64,000 nucleotides of DNA from Stutzerimonas xanthomarina DSM 18231 (GCF_900129835.1 NZ_FQXA01000003.1:310001-374000); one strand, 5' to 3'. Positions 43,865 to 54,361 are shown, counted from the stretch's first letter. Translations and numbers: made by a program. Notes: a model not told the origin generated them from the sequence alone.

Positions 43865-46800
43865 GTGTCCGTATTGCGCCTTCCGCCCATGCCTGCCGCC
43901 AGCGGCAAGCAAACCTGGGGCAACCTTCCTGGTGCCGCGCTGAGCCTGGCCATTGCCGAAGCAGCCAGCAACGCAGATCGATTCACTCTCCTTCTTACCG
44001 CCGACAGCCAAAGCGCCGAGCGACTGCAGGAAGAGCTTGCGTTCTTCGCGCCCGAGCTTCCGGTTCTGCATTTCCCGGACTGGGAAACGCTGCCGTACGA
44101 CGTGTTTTCCCCGCACCAGGACATCATCTCCCAGCGGATCGCAGCGCTCTATCAACTGCCAGAGCTGACGCACGGCGTTCTGGTAGTTCCCATTACCACA
44201 GCGCTACACAAACTGGCCCCGAAGCGGTTTTTGCTCGGTTCCAGTCTGGTGCTGGATGTCGGCCAGAAGCTCGATGTCGAGCAAATGCGGGCGCGCCTCG
44301 AAGCGGCTGGCTACCGCTGCGTCGATACGGTCTACGAACATGGCGAATTCGCCGTTCGTGGCGCGCTGATCGACCTGTTCCCGATGGGCAGCCCCCTGCC
44401 CTACCGCATCGATCTGTTCGATGACGAGATCGAAACACTGCGCACTTTCGATCCTGAAAACCAGCGCTCGATTGATAAGGTCGAGTCGATTCGCCTGTTG
44501 CCGGCGCGCGAGTTTCCGCTGAAGAAAGAATCGGTCACCGGCTTCCGTGCGCGGTTCCGTGAGCGTTTCGATGTGGACTTCCGGCGCTGCCCGGTCTACC
44601 AGGATCTGTCCACCGGCATCACACCGGCCGGGATCGAGTACTACCTGCCGCTTTTTTTCGATGAGACCTCGACGTTATTCGACTATCTGCCGGAGGACAC
44701 TCAAGTGTTCTCGTTGCCGGGGATTGAGCAAGCGGCCGAGCACTTCTGGAAAGACGTGCGCAACCGGTACGAGGAACGCCGAGTCGATCCCGAGCGGCCG
44801 CTGCTTCCCCCCGTCGAATTGTTCATGCCGGTAGAAGATTGCTTCGCCCACCTAAAGTCCTGGCCGCGCGTTGTTGCGAGCCAGGACGATGTGGAAACCG
44901 GCATTGGCCGCGAGCGTTTCCCGGCCAGCCGATTCCCCGAACTGGCCATTGACGCCAAGGCCAGCGAGCCGTTGGGTGCGCTGCGCCGCTTCCTCGAGGA
45001 ATTTCCGGGCCGCGTGCTGTTCACCGCCGAATCTGCAGGGCGTCGCGAAGTGCTGCTGGAACTGCTGGCGCGGCTAAAGTTGCGTCCCCAGGAAGTCGCT
45101 GGCTGGTCACAGTTCGTCGAAAGCAACGAGCGTCTGGCCATTGCCATCGCCCCGCTGGATGACGGATTACTGCTGCAAGAACCTGCCCTGGCATTGATTG
45201 CTGAAAGCCCGCTGTTCGGGCAGCGGATCATGCAGCGCCGGCGACGCGAGAAAGGCCGCGATGCTGGCGAGAACGTCATCAAGAACCTCACCGAACTGCG
45301 TGAGGGCTCACCGGTGGTACACATCGACCATGGTGTCGGTCGCTATCAAGGGCTGGTCACCCTGGAAATCGAAGGCCAGGCCGCTGAATTCCTCATGCTG
45401 CAGTACGCCGAGGAAGCCAAGCTCTACGTGCCGGTATCCAGCCTGCATCTGATTGCGCGCTACACCGGCAGCGACGACGCACTGGCGCCGTTGCACCGGC
45501 TGGGTTCGGAAACCTGGCAGAAGGCCAAACGCAAGGCCGCTGAGCAGGTCCGCGATGTCGCCGCCGAGTTGCTCGACATCTACGCCCGCCGCGCCGCACG
45601 GGAAGGCTACGCCTTCGAAGACCCACAACTCGATTACGAAACCTTCAGCGCCGGTTTCCCGTTCGAAGAAACGCCCGACCAGCAAGCCGCGATCGAAGCG
45701 GTACGCAACGACATGCTCGCACCCAAGCCGATGGACCGGCTGATCTGCGGCGACGTCGGTTTCGGCAAGACCGAAGTGGCCATGCGCGCGGCGTTCATCG
45801 CCGTTCACAGCGGTCGCCAAGTGGCGGTACTGGTTCCGACAACCTTGCTTGCCCAGCAGCACTACAACAGCTTCCGCGACCGTTTCGCCGATTGGCCGGT
45901 ACGTGTCGAAGTGATGAGCCGTTTCAAGTCCACCAAGGAAATCCAAAGCGCGGTGCAGGAACTGGCCGAAGGCAAGGTCGACATCCTCATCGGCACGCAC
46001 AAACTGCTGCAGGACGACGTCAAGTTCACCAACCTGGGACTGGTCATCATCGACGAAGAGCACCGCTTCGGGGTGCGTCAGAAGGAACAGCTCAAAGCGC
46101 TGCGCAGCGAGGTGGACATTCTCACCCTCACCGCCACACCGATTCCGCGCACCCTGAACATGGCGGTCGCCGGTATGCGCGACCTGTCCATCATCGCCAC
46201 ACCGCCAGCACGACGGCTGTCGGTGCGCACCTTCGTCATGGAGCAACAAAACTCGGTCATCAAGGAGGCGTTGCTGCGTGAGCTATTGCGCGGCGGTCAG
46301 GTCTATTACCTGCACAACGACGTCAAGACCATCGAAAAGTGTGCGGCTGATCTTGCCGAGCTGGTGCCCGAAGCGCGCATCGGCGTCGGCCACGGCCAGA
46401 TGCGCGAACGCGAACTCGAACAGGTGATGGGCGACTTCTATCACAAGCGTTTCAACGTCCTGATCGCCTCGACCATCATCGAGACCGGTATCGACGTGCC
46501 CAGCGCCAACACCATCATCATCGAACGTGCCGACAAGTTCGGCCTCGCTCAGCTGCACCAGCTGCGCGGTCGAGTCGGACGCAGCCACCACCAGGCCTAC
46601 GCCTATCTGCTGACCCCGCCGCGCAAGGCCATGACCCCCGACGCCGAGAAGCGTCTCGAAGCCATCGCCAACGCACAGGACCTGGGAGCGGGCTTCGTCC
46701 TGGCCACCCACGACCTGGAAATTCGCGGCGCCGGCGAGCTGCTTGGCGACGGCCAGAGCGGGCAGATTCAGGCGGTCGGATTCACGCTTTATATGGAAAT

Positions 46801-47311
46801 GCTCGAACGCGCAGTCAAATCCATACAGAAGGGTGAGCAACCGAACCTCGATCAGCCGCTGGGTGGCGGACCAGAAATCAATCTGCGCGTACCGGCGCTG
46901 ATCCCAGAAGACTATCTACCGGATGTGCACGCTCGCCTGATTCTCTACAAGCGTATCGCCAACGCCGCCGACGAGAATGGTTTGCGCGAACTACAGGTGG
47001 AGATGATCGACCGCTTCGGTCTGCTGCCTGAACCTGCCAAGCATTTGGTCAGACTGACCCTGCTTAAGCTGCAGGCCGCCAGCCTCGGCATCACCAAGAT
47101 CGACGCCGGGCCTCAAGGAGGACGTATCGAGTTCGCTGCGGATACAAGCGTCGACCCGATGGTGCTGATCAAACTGATCCAGAGCCAGCCCAACCGCTAC
47201 AAGTTCGAAGGCGCCACGATGTTCAAGTTTCAGGTGCCGATGGAGCGTGCCGAAGAGCGCTTCAACACGCTTGAGGCATTGCTCGAACGTTTGTCCGCGG
47301 AAAAGCCGTAA
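43865..47311 (+). CDS. mfd: Transcription-repair coupling factor
   Basis: A 1148-residue DNA translocase that removes RNA polymerase stalled at lesions and recruits UvrA. UvrB-like N-terminus (about 1-350), RNA polymerase-interaction domain (about 475-545, around SPVVHIDHGVGRYQGL), helicase domains with Walker A GDVGFGKTEVA near 629 and DEEHRFG near 727, RecG-like TRG segment near 930-960 and a C-terminal UvrA-mimic domain. Start is GTG 43865; no upstream ATG has a ribosome site. Confidence 0.97.
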   Translation: MSVLRLPPMPAASGKQTWGNLPGAALSLAIAEAASNADRFTLLLTADSQSAERLQEELAFFAPELPVLHFPDWETLPYDVFSPHQDIISQRIAALYQLPELTHGVLVVPITTALHKLAPKRFLLGSSLVLDVGQKLDVEQMRARLEAAGYRCVDTVYEHGEFAVRGALIDLFPMGSPLPYRIDLFDDEIETLRTFDPENQRSIDKVESIRLLPAREFPLKKESVTGFRARFRERFDVDFRRCPVYQDLSTGITPAGIEYYLPLFFDETSTLFDYLPEDTQVFSLPGIEQAAEHFWKDVRNRYEERRVDPERPLLPPVELFMPVEDCFAHLKSWPRVVASQDDVETGIGRERFPASRFPELAIDAKASEPLGALRRFLEEFPGRVLFTAESAGRREVLLELLARLKLRPQEVAGWSQFVESNERLAIAIAPLDDGLLLQEPALALIAESPLFGQRIMQRRRREKGRDAGENVIKNLTELREGSPVVHIDHGVGRYQGLVTLEIEGQAAEFLMLQYAEEAKLYVPVSSLHLIARYTGSDDALAPLHRLGSETWQKAKRKAAEQVRDVAAELLDIYARRAAREGYAFEDPQLDYETFSAGFPFEETPDQQAAIEAVRNDMLAPKPMDRLICGDVGFGKTEVAMRAAFIAVHSGRQVAVLVPTTLLAQQHYNSFRDRFADWPVRVEVMSRFKSTKEIQSAVQELAEGKVDILIGTHKLLQDDVKFTNLGLVIIDEEHRFGVRQKEQLKALRSEVDILTLTATPIPRTLNMAVAGMRDLSIIATPPARRLSVRTFVMEQQNSVIKEALLRELLRGGQVYYLHNDVKTIEKCAADLAELVPEARIGVGHGQMRERELEQVMGDFYHKRFNVLIASTIIETGIDVPSANTIIIERADKFGLAQLHQLRGRVGRSHHQAYAYLLTPPRKAMTPDAEKRLEAIANAQDLGAGFVLATHDLEIRGAGELLGDGQSGQIQAVGFTLYMEMLERAVKSIQKGEQPNLDQPLGGGPEINLRVPALIPEDYLPDVHARLILYKRIANAADENGLRELQVEMIDRFGLLPEPAKHLVRLTLLKLQAASLGITKIDAGPQGGRIEFAADTSVDPMVLIKLIQSQPNRYKFEGATMFKFQVPMERAEERFNTLEALLERLSAEKP

Positions 47312-47350
47312 CGATGCCGAAGACGCCTGTACTCACCACCCGATCCACCG

Positions 47351-50300
47351 ATGCAGGGTGACTTTCTCCCCAACCTGCCCGCTGCCTGGCGATTACCGTT
47401 TTCCGAAAACGCAATCGCCAGGGGCCAGCAGTACGCAGCGGAGAACCGCATCAGGATCGTCCGTGAGGATTTACGGTATGTCGAGGCGACCTGCCGCGGT
47501 TCAGCTGGCAGCGTCTATCGTCAGTCACTGGAGTTATCCCGCGACGGCCGGCTCAGCTGCATCTGCAGCTGCCCGGTTGGCCTCAACTGCAAGCATTGCG
47601 TAGCCCTGATAGCGTCCCTCGAAGCGCAAGCCGAGCGCTTGCCCGCCAAGCAGAGCGAGCAGTCCGGTGAGCGCTTCCCTGACCGGCTGGAACAATGGCT
47701 ATCGCAGCTCCCGCAGGCGCTAGGTGACAACCTGCAAACCGGCCAAGGCTGGTGTCTGCACTATCTGCTATGCCCTGACTTCTCCGTGGAGGTCTACAAG
47801 GTGCGTCAACACAAAGACGGCACCTGGGGCGAGCGGCAGCCCTACTATGGATTGCGTGAAGCCAGCTTTCGCAAGCCGACCTTCATGCAGCCGCTGGATT
47901 TGCGCATTGCCGCACTGGTAACGCTGGGCCGCACATCAGGCAATGGTTTCAAGCCCAACGGCGAGAACGGCGGCGAAATCCTGCGTTTGATTCTCGAGAG
48001 CGGTCGCGCCTTTCTCAGCTGGGATCAGCCCGCACTGCAGCCCGGCCGGCCCCGGCAGGCACGCTTCAACTGGAACGAGCTAACCGACGGGGGTTTCCAG
48101 CCTGGACTGGACATGGCCGAGCCCCGTGGCGAACTGCTTACGGCTGTGGACCCGCTGTATTACATCGACAGGGCCCGGAACGAAATGGGCATGGTCGATC
48201 ACGGTCTGCCTATGCCACTGGCTCGGCACCTCCTCGACGCACCCTCGGTTCCATCCGCCCAGGCCGCCCTGTTCAGCTTGACGCTGCATGAAATCGCCCC
48301 GCAGCTGCCGGCCCCCGCCAAGCCTGAAGAACATCAGGTCGATGACCTGCTTCCACTGCCCCACCTGAGCCTCGGCAGCCATCAGTCTGTCAACTACCAG
48401 CTCAGCAGCGGACGCATGGTGAGCGAGCACCAGCATCGTGCCGGGCTGACTTTCCTCTACGGCCACACCCAGGTCCACGGCAAAGCCAAGCCCGGCCAAC
48501 GCGTACGTCAGACCGAAGGCGCTCGCGTGTTGAGCATCGCCCGCCGGCCGGACGCGGAACAGGCGCTGCGTCAGCAGTTGCAACAACTGGGTTTTCGCCC
48601 AGCGCTGCGCCAGAGTCAGGCGTTGCCGAAGGATTCGGCCGAGATGTTCGAGCTGCCGAGCGAGGCAGCCTGGCTCAATTTCACCCAAACCCAACTGGCC
48701 CCGCTGCGCGAGCAAGGCTGGCAGATCGTCATGCAGCCCGGCTTCGCCTACGATCTGACGGCGATTGATGCCTGGTACGTCGACGTCGAAGAGCCGCCCG
48801 AGCACAGCTGGTTCGACCTGGAACTCGGCATCATCGTCGAGGGCGAGCGGATCAGCCTGTTGCCGGTCCTGCTCAGCCTGATCAAACGCAACCCCGCTCT
48901 GCTTTCCGCTCAGGCGCTGGCGCAACGCAGCGACGACGAGACCCTGCGCGTACAACTTGACCGGCGCCGTGACGATGATGAGCAGCCGTTACAGGTATTG
49001 CTGCCATTTGGTCGCTTGAAGCCCATCCTTGCGACGCTTTCCGAGCTTTATCTGCTGGAACAGCCAAACGGCGAACACCTGCGACTTGAGCGAACCGATG
49101 CGGCCCGGCTGGCTGGGCTCGATTCGCTCCCACTGCAATGGCATGGCGGCGAGCATTTACGGGATTTCGCCCACCGACTGCGCGATTACCGCAAACAAGA
49201 CATCAGCCCACCGCGGGACCTGAATGCAACACTGCGCCCCTATCAGCTGGACGGCCTGCGCTGGATGCAAACGCTACGGGCCCTCGAGGTCGGCGGCATT
49301 CTGGGCGACGATATGGGCCTGGGTAAAACCTTGCAGACCCTCGCTCACCTGTTACTGGAGAAGCAAGCGGGCAAGCTGGACCGACCCTCTCTTGTGGTGA
49401 TGCCCACTACCCTCATCCCCAATTGGCAGGATGAAGCGGCCCGCTTCGCGCCATCGCTGAAAGTGGCGACCCTGCACGGGACGACGCGTCGACAGCTCTA
49501 CCAGCACCTGACCGACTACGATCTGCTGCTCACCACCTACGCGCTGCTGCCCAGAGACATCGACCTGCTCGCTGATGTCCCGCTGCATGTGCTGCTGCTC
49601 GACGAGGCCCAGAACATCAAGAACGCCAGCAGCAAGGCGGCGCAAGCTGCCGGACGTCTGGACGCCCGCCAGCGCCTCTGCCTCACCGGCACGCCGTTGG
49701 AAAATCATCTGGGCGAGCTCTGGTCGCTGTTTCATTTCCTCATGCCCGGTTGGCTCGGCGATACCAAGCAATTCACCCGGGATTACCGCACGCCTATCGA
49801 GAAACACGGCGACGCCGACCGGCTCGAGCACCTCACCAAGCGGATAAAACCTTTCCTGCTCAGGCGACGCAAAGAACAGGTCGCGCAGGAGTTACCGCCC
49901 AAAAACGAGATCTTGCACTGGGTCGAGCTCAGCCCGGCTCAGCGCGACCTGTACGAAACCGTGCGACTGGCGATGGACAGCAAAGTCCGCGAGGAGATCG
50001 ACCGCAAAGGCCTGGCGCGTAGTCAGATCGTCATCCTCGATGCACTGCTCAAGCTGCGTCAGGTGTGCTGCGATCTCCGCCTGGTCAAGGGAGACGTCAC
50101 CCGGCCAGTCCGGGGCGGCACCTCTGGCAAACTCGACAGCCTGATGGAGATGCTGACCGAGCTACTCGCCGAAGGCCGACGAATCCTGCTGTTTTCACAG
50201 TTCACCTCGATGCTCTCGCTGATTGAAGAAGAGCTGCAGAGCCGCACCATCGACTATGTACAGATCACCGGCGAAACCAAGGATCGGCGCACTCCCGTCA

Positions 50301-50635
50301 AGCGGTTCCAGAATGGGGAAGTCCCGCTGTTTCTGATCAGCCTCAAGGCTGGCGGCACCGGCCTGAACCTGACGGCTGCCGACACCGTGATCCATTACGA
50401 CCCCTGGTGGAACCCGGCCGCGGAGAACCAGGCCACCGACCGCGCGCACCGCATCGGCCAGAGCAAGCCGGTATTCGTCTACAAGCTGATCGCTCGCGCT
50501 ACCGTCGAAGAAAAGATCCAGCAACTGCAGCAACGCAAAGCCGAACTGGCCGCAGGCGTGCTGGATGCCGGTGATCAAGGCGGCTGGCAACTGGAGCCGA
50601 GTGATATCGAGGCACTGTTCGCGCCGCTGCCCTAG
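47351..50635 (+). CDS. SWIM zinc-finger SNF2/DEAD-box helicase
   Basis: A 1094-residue Swi2/Snf2-family DNA translocase. An N-terminal SWIM zinc site CSCPVGLNCKHC is at 72-83, followed by a long region of about 550 residues without a motif I can name. The ATPase core begins near 620 (YQLDGLRWMQTL) with Walker A DDMGLGKT near 654, DEAQNIKN near 750, and the C-terminal helicase motifs GGTGLNLTAAD and DRAHRIGQ near 1012 and 1037. It starts 39 bases after mfd in the same direction. The role is unknown; nucleic-acid remodelling or repair is likely. Confidence 0.92.
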   Translation: MQGDFLPNLPAAWRLPFSENAIARGQQYAAENRIRIVREDLRYVEATCRGSAGSVYRQSLELSRDGRLSCICSCPVGLNCKHCVALIASLEAQAERLPAKQSEQSGERFPDRLEQWLSQLPQALGDNLQTGQGWCLHYLLCPDFSVEVYKVRQHKDGTWGERQPYYGLREASFRKPTFMQPLDLRIAALVTLGRTSGNGFKPNGENGGEILRLILESGRAFLSWDQPALQPGRPRQARFNWNELTDGGFQPGLDMAEPRGELLTAVDPLYYIDRARNEMGMVDHGLPMPLARHLLDAPSVPSAQAALFSLTLHEIAPQLPAPAKPEEHQVDDLLPLPHLSLGSHQSVNYQLSSGRMVSEHQHRAGLTFLYGHTQVHGKAKPGQRVRQTEGARVLSIARRPDAEQALRQQLQQLGFRPALRQSQALPKDSAEMFELPSEAAWLNFTQTQLAPLREQGWQIVMQPGFAYDLTAIDAWYVDVEEPPEHSWFDLELGIIVEGERISLLPVLLSLIKRNPALLSAQALAQRSDDETLRVQLDRRRDDDEQPLQVLLPFGRLKPILATLSELYLLEQPNGEHLRLERTDAARLAGLDSLPLQWHGGEHLRDFAHRLRDYRKQDISPPRDLNATLRPYQLDGLRWMQTLRALEVGGILGDDMGLGKTLQTLAHLLLEKQAGKLDRPSLVVMPTTLIPNWQDEAARFAPSLKVATLHGTTRRQLYQHLTDYDLLLTTYALLPRDIDLLADVPLHVLLLDEAQNIKNASSKAAQAAGRLDARQRLCLTGTPLENHLGELWSLFHFLMPGWLGDTKQFTRDYRTPIEKHGDADRLEHLTKRIKPFLLRRRKEQVAQELPPKNEILHWVELSPAQRDLYETVRLAMDSKVREEIDRKGLARSQIVILDALLKLRQVCCDLRLVKGDVTRPVRGGTSGKLDSLMEMLTELLAEGRRILLFSQFTSMLSLIEEELQSRTIDYVQITGETKDRRTPVKRFQNGEVPLFLISLKAGGTGLNLTAADTVIHYDPWWNPAAENQATDRAHRIGQSKPVFVYKLIARATVEEKIQQLQQRKAELAAGVLDAGDQGGWQLEPSDIEALFAPLP

Positions 50636-50645
50636 GAGGATGGAT

Positions 50646-51131
50646 ATGCGCCGACTGGTCGTCCCAGCCGATTACGATCGCGTCTACGACATCTACATGC
50701 ACGAATCAGTGGTGCCCTTCCTCGGCTTCGATCCGATGCCGCGCATGGCGTTCGGCAAAGTGTTCGACCCGTTGTTCGAGAGTGGCTGTTTCTACGTATA
50801 CGAAGTCGATGGCGAAGTAACGGGCTTCTACAAGGCGCAGCGGCACGTCGGTCGTACTGCCCATGTCGCCTACCTTGGAACCTTGGCCGTGGCGCCGGAA
50901 GCTCAAGGCCGAGGTATCGCCATGGGAATGATGCAGGATGCCCTTGCGCGGCTGTGGCGAGCAGGCATTACCCGCATCGAGCTGACGGTTGAGGCGGATA
51001 ATCACCGCGCCATCGCGTTTTATGAACACTTGGGCTTCGTTCACGAAGGCACTCAGCGGGCGGCTTACAAACGTGCCAGCGACACCGGCTATGTGGACGA
51101 GCTGATGTACGGGTTGCTGCGAAGCGACTGA
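50646..51131 (+). CDS. GNAT family N-acetyltransferase
   Basis: A 161-residue acetyltransferase. The acetyl-CoA pyrophosphate loop is in VAPEAQGRGIAMGMMQDAL near residue 83, followed by ELTVEADNHRAIAFYEHLGFVHEG near 114, the typical C-terminal GNAT half. I chose ATG 50646, preceded by AGGAGG; the ATG at 50640 overlaps that site. Ten bases after the helicase stop, so probably co-transcribed. Substrate unknown. Confidence 0.9.
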   Translation: MRRLVVPADYDRVYDIYMHESVVPFLGFDPMPRMAFGKVFDPLFESGCFYVYEVDGEVTGFYKAQRHVGRTAHVAYLGTLAVAPEAQGRGIAMGMMQDALARLWRAGITRIELTVEADNHRAIAFYEHLGFVHEGTQRAAYKRASDTGYVDELMYGLLRSD

Positions 51132-51189
51132 TTGTGCGGGTGGCCGCGGTGCCGGGCGAGCCAAGCCGCCTCGGCACCTCTGCAGTCGA

Positions 51190-51789
51190 TCAGCCTTTCA
51201 GCTTCACCGTGGTCTGGGCCACCAGTTCACCCTGGTAACGGGCAATGGTCAGTTCCTTGTTCGAAGGCTGACGCGAGCCATCGCCGCCAGCGATGGTCGA
51301 AGCGCCGTAAGGCGTTCCACCGTTCATTTCGGAGATATCGAAGAACTCGCCGATACCGTAGCCGGTCGGCACGATAATCATTCCGTGGTGCGCCAGAGTG
51401 GTCCAGGTCGAAGTAATGGTCATCTCCTGACCGCCGCCGGTGCCGGTCGAAGTAAATACGCTGGCAACCTTGCCGTGCAGCGCGCCCTTGGCCCAGAGCC
51501 CACCGGTCTGATCGAGGAAGGTACGCATTTGCCCGGACATGTTGCCGAAGCGAGTCGGCGTACCAAAGATGATCGCGTCGTAATCGGCCAGCTCTGCCGG
51601 ATTGGCAACTGGCGCCTGCTGGTCGACCTTGCCGCCGGCATTCTTGAAAGCCTCTTGCGGCATGGTTTCCGGCACGCGCTTGATGGTCACTTCAGCGCCT
51701 TCGACACGACGCGCACCTTCAGCCACGGCATTGGCCATGGTTTCGATGTGGCCATACATTGAGTGATACAGCACGAGAATCTTCGCCAT
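51190..51789 (-). CDS. wrbA: NAD(P)H:quinone oxidoreductase, type IV (WrbA)
   Basis: A 199-residue flavodoxin-like FMN protein that reduces quinones by two electrons. It begins [18 protein letters not shown], the FMN-phosphate loop, and shows the WrbA stretches [22 protein letters not shown] near 76 and [11 protein letters not shown] near 112. Length equals the family norm. It lies apart from its neighbours, convergent with the GNAT gene. Confidence 0.97.
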   Translation of the reverse strand: MAKILVLYHSMYGHIETMANAVAEGARRVEGAEVTIKRVPETMPQEAFKNAGGKVDQQAPVANPAELADYDAIIFGTPTRFGNMSGQMRTFLDQTGGLWAKGALHGKVASVFTSTGTGGGQEMTITSTWTTLAHHGMIIVPTGYGIGEFFDISEMNGGTPYGASTIAGGDGSRQPSNKELTIARYQGELVAQTTVKLKG

Positions 51790-51845
51790 TTTCAGTTTCC
51801 TCTTCCTGGGTTGTGTTCCGGTTTGAGTAGTGGAAGTCGATACGT

Positions 51846-52544
51846 TCAGCGAACGTCGATCAGCACGATTTCACTGTCTTCCAACGCCTTGATGCTCAGC
51901 CGCTTCTCATCTTGCACAGCGACCCCGTCACCCGCCGCCGCAATTCGCTCCCCGACCTCGATACGTCCGCTGGCAGGCACCATATAGACCTTCCGGTCCG
52001 GGCCAATCTGGTATTCGGCAACCTGACCGGCCGAAAGTGTCGCCGCAACCAGGCGGGCGTCGGCTCGAATGGACAAGGCATCGCCGTCCTCTGCCATCCC
52101 GCTGGCCAAAGTGACGAAGCTGCCGGCGCGCTCACCGGCCGGGAAAGGCCGGGTGCCCCAGGCAGGCGGCGAGCCGGACTGATCCGGGTAGATCCATATC
52201 TGGAAAATCTCGGTGGTCTCGTCTTCCAGGTTGTATTCGCTGTGGGTGATGCCGGTGCCGGCGCTCATCACCTGGACGTCGCCCGCCACGGTCCGGCCGC
52301 GGTTGCCGAGGCTGTCCTCATGGGTGATCGCGCCTTTGCGCACGTAGGTGATGATTTCCATGTCGCGATGCGGATGGCTCGGGAAGCCGGAATGCGGTGC
52401 GATGCTGTCGTCATTCCAGACCCGCAAGTGCCCCCAGTGCATGCGGGCCGGGTCGTGGTATTCGGCGAAGGAAAAGTGATGACGGGTATCCAACCAACCA
52501 TGCTGGGCGCTGCCGAGCTCGGCGCGTGGACGAATGTCGATCAT
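51846..52544 (-). CDS. Pirin family protein
   Basis: A 232-residue bicupin. The N-terminal cupin holds the metal ligands: two histidines in [15 protein letters not shown] (about 60-64), His in [16 protein letters not shown] GAITHEDS and His in [11 protein letters not shown]. Bacterial pirins include quercetinases and redox regulators; function not predictable. I use ATG 52544; the open frame continues far upstream to 52814 without similarity. Confidence 0.92.
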   Translation of the reverse strand: MIDIRPRAELGSAQHGWLDTRHHFSFAEYHDPARMHWGHLRVWNDDSIAPHSGFPSHPHRDMEIITYVRKGAITHEDSLGNRGRTVAGDVQVMSAGTGITHSEYNLEDETTEIFQIWIYPDQSGSPPAWGTRPFPAGERAGSFVTLASGMAEDGDALSIRADARLVAATLSAGQVAEYQIGPDRKVYMVPASGRIEVGERIAAAGDGVAVQDEKRLSIKALEDSEIVLIDVR

Positions 52545-52695
52545 TTGAGAGACCTCTAAACGGTGGCCGACTCGGCGACAGGCGCGCCGAGTGACGGAAT
52601 GAGGTGATCTTCTATTGAATCGCCGGGTGCATGGTTGGATTTTTCTGTACGAACCTATCGCTATGATCGATATATCCGACTCGCGATGGCCGACC

Positions 52696-53571
52696 TCAGG
52701 CGAGAAACGCCAGCACTTCTTCCAATAGCAGCTCGGGCACCTCTTCCGGCAGGTAGTGCCCCGCTGGCAGGGCCTTGCCCTGAACGTCTGACGCAACCGC
52801 GCGCCATTCCTCAAGCGGATCGAAACAACGCTCGATCACGCCCTTGGCACCCCACAGCACCAGCAACGGCGCGTCGATCATTCGCTTGGCGGCACGGTCT
52901 TGGCGGTCATGGTCGAGATCAATGCCGGCGCTGGCCCGATAGTCCTCGCAAAACGCATGAATGGTGCCGGGCAGTTTCATGCATCGCAGGTACTCGGCGA
53001 ACGCGACCTCGCTGAACGGATGCACATGGTCGGCGCGGGTGGCCACGGCGGTGCGCAGGATAAGTTCGGGGTCAGCCTTGAGCAGCGTTTCCGGCAGCGG
53101 CGCCGGACGAATCAGGAAGAACCAGTGCCAATAGGCGCGAGCAAAGGTTTCGTCGGTCTGGCTGTACATCGCCAGGGTCGGCGCGATATCCAGGAGGATA
53201 AGCCGCCGCACGGCCTGCGGGTGATCCATGGCCAGCCGATGACTGACCCGCGCCCCGCGGTCGTGGGCAAGAATGTCGAAGTGCTCGAAGCCCAGCGAGC
53301 GCATCAGTTCGACCTGATCCCGCGCCATTTCGCGCTTGCTATAGGCGACGTGGTCCTCGCCGCCGTCGGGCTTGCTGCTATCGCCGTAACCGCGCAGGTC
53401 GGCCGCCACGACTGTAAAGCGCTGAGCCAGCTGATCGGCCACCTTGTGCCAGATTACGTGCGTCTGCGGGTATCCGTGCAGCAAGAGCAGAGGCGGACCG
53501 GAGCCGCCCTTGCGATAGTTGATCCGAACGCCGTTGACCTCGCACTCGTTACGCTGGAACTGCTCGAACAT
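52696..53571 (-). CDS. Alpha/beta hydrolase, haloacetate (fluoroacetate) dehalogenase-like
   Basis: A 291-residue alpha/beta hydrolase. Residues known from fluoroacetate dehalogenase (RPA1163 numbering as I remember it: D110, R111, R114, D134, H155, W156, Y219, H280) have counterparts here: Asp104, Arg105, Arg108 in HDRGARVS, Asp128 in LLDIAPT, His149 and Trp150 in YWHWFF, Tyr211 in EDYRAS and His272 in GHYLPEE. Aspartate nucleophile, carboxylate-binding Arg pair and halide pocket are thus all present. Related epoxide hydrolases share the fold but not the Arg pair. Native substrate unproven. Confidence 0.85.
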   Translation of the reverse strand: MFEQFQRNECEVNGVRINYRKGGSGPPLLLLHGYPQTHVIWHKVADQLAQRFTVVAADLRGYGDSSKPDGGEDHVAYSKREMARDQVELMRSLGFEHFDILAHDRGARVSHRLAMDHPQAVRRLILLDIAPTLAMYSQTDETFARAYWHWFFLIRPAPLPETLLKADPELILRTAVATRADHVHPFSEVAFAEYLRCMKLPGTIHAFCEDYRASAGIDLDHDRQDRAAKRMIDAPLLVLWGAKGVIERCFDPLEEWRAVASDVQGKALPAGHYLPEEVPELLLEEVLAFLA

Positions 53572-53650
53572 GGGACCGCTCCTGAGGGAAGAGCCCTAAG
53601 CCTAGGCGTAGCCGGGCCAATCGCAACATCTGCCGGTACAACAAAGACTC

Positions 53651-54361
53651 TCAGCCCAGGGCCAGCGGCAGGAACAATGCGATCAGAATGCCCAGCAGAC
53701 TCATCCCCAGCGCCGCGAACGCGCCGCATTCGTCGCCCTCCTCCAGCGCCCTCGCCGTGCCGATGGCGTGCGCGTTGATGCCATAGCTCAAGCCTCGTGC
53801 CGCCGGATGATCGACCCCGGCCCAGCCCAGCAACAGCGGCCCAAGCGCGGTGCCGATGACCCCGGTGAGCATGACGAATACCGCTGCCAGAGACGCCAGG
53901 CCACCCAGCTGTTCAGCCACCAACATCGCGATCGGCATGGTCGCTGCCTTGGGCGAGAGGCTCATCAGCACCGGCAGATCCGCGCCCAGCGCGCCGGCGA
54001 TCGCCAGGGTCAGCGCAACGCCGAGTACACCACCGGACACCAGCGTGATGAGGATCGGCCAGAACAGCTGCTGGATGCGGCGGATATGGCGGTACAGCGG
54101 CACGGCCAGCGCCACGGTCGCCGGGCCGACCAGCACGGCGATCATCGAGGCGTCGGCGCGATAGCTCACATAGTCGATGCCACACAGGTACAGCGTGCCA
54201 ACCACCAGCAGCATACCGACCATGACCGGTTGCAGCACCAGCCAGCCGCTGCGCCGATAGAGCGTCAGCGCCAGCTGAAACGCAATCAGCGTAAGCCCCA
54301 CTGAGAACAGCGGGTGATCCAGCGTCATGGTCAAGACGCTGCGCCAGTCGATGCCGCTCAT
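53651..54361 (-). CDS. lrgB: LrgB/CidB family membrane protein
   Basis: A 236-residue protein with about six or seven helices, matching the LrgB family of holin-antiholin-like proteins (ALGADLPVLMSLSPKAATMPIAM near 142 and the GINAHAIGTARALEEGDECGAFAAL region near 198 are signatures). It overlaps the LrgA-like gene by four bases. Related proteins affect autolysis or export small metabolites such as glycolate and pyruvate. Confidence 0.92.
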   Translation of the reverse strand: MSGIDWRSVLTMTLDHPLFSVGLTLIAFQLALTLYRRSGWLVLQPVMVGMLLVVGTLYLCGIDYVSYRADASMIAVLVGPATVALAVPLYRHIRRIQQLFWPILITLVSGGVLGVALTLAIAGALGADLPVLMSLSPKAATMPIAMLVAEQLGGLASLAAVFVMLTGVIGTALGPLLLGWAGVDHPAARGLSYGINAHAIGTARALEEGDECGAFAALGMSLLGILIALFLPLALG

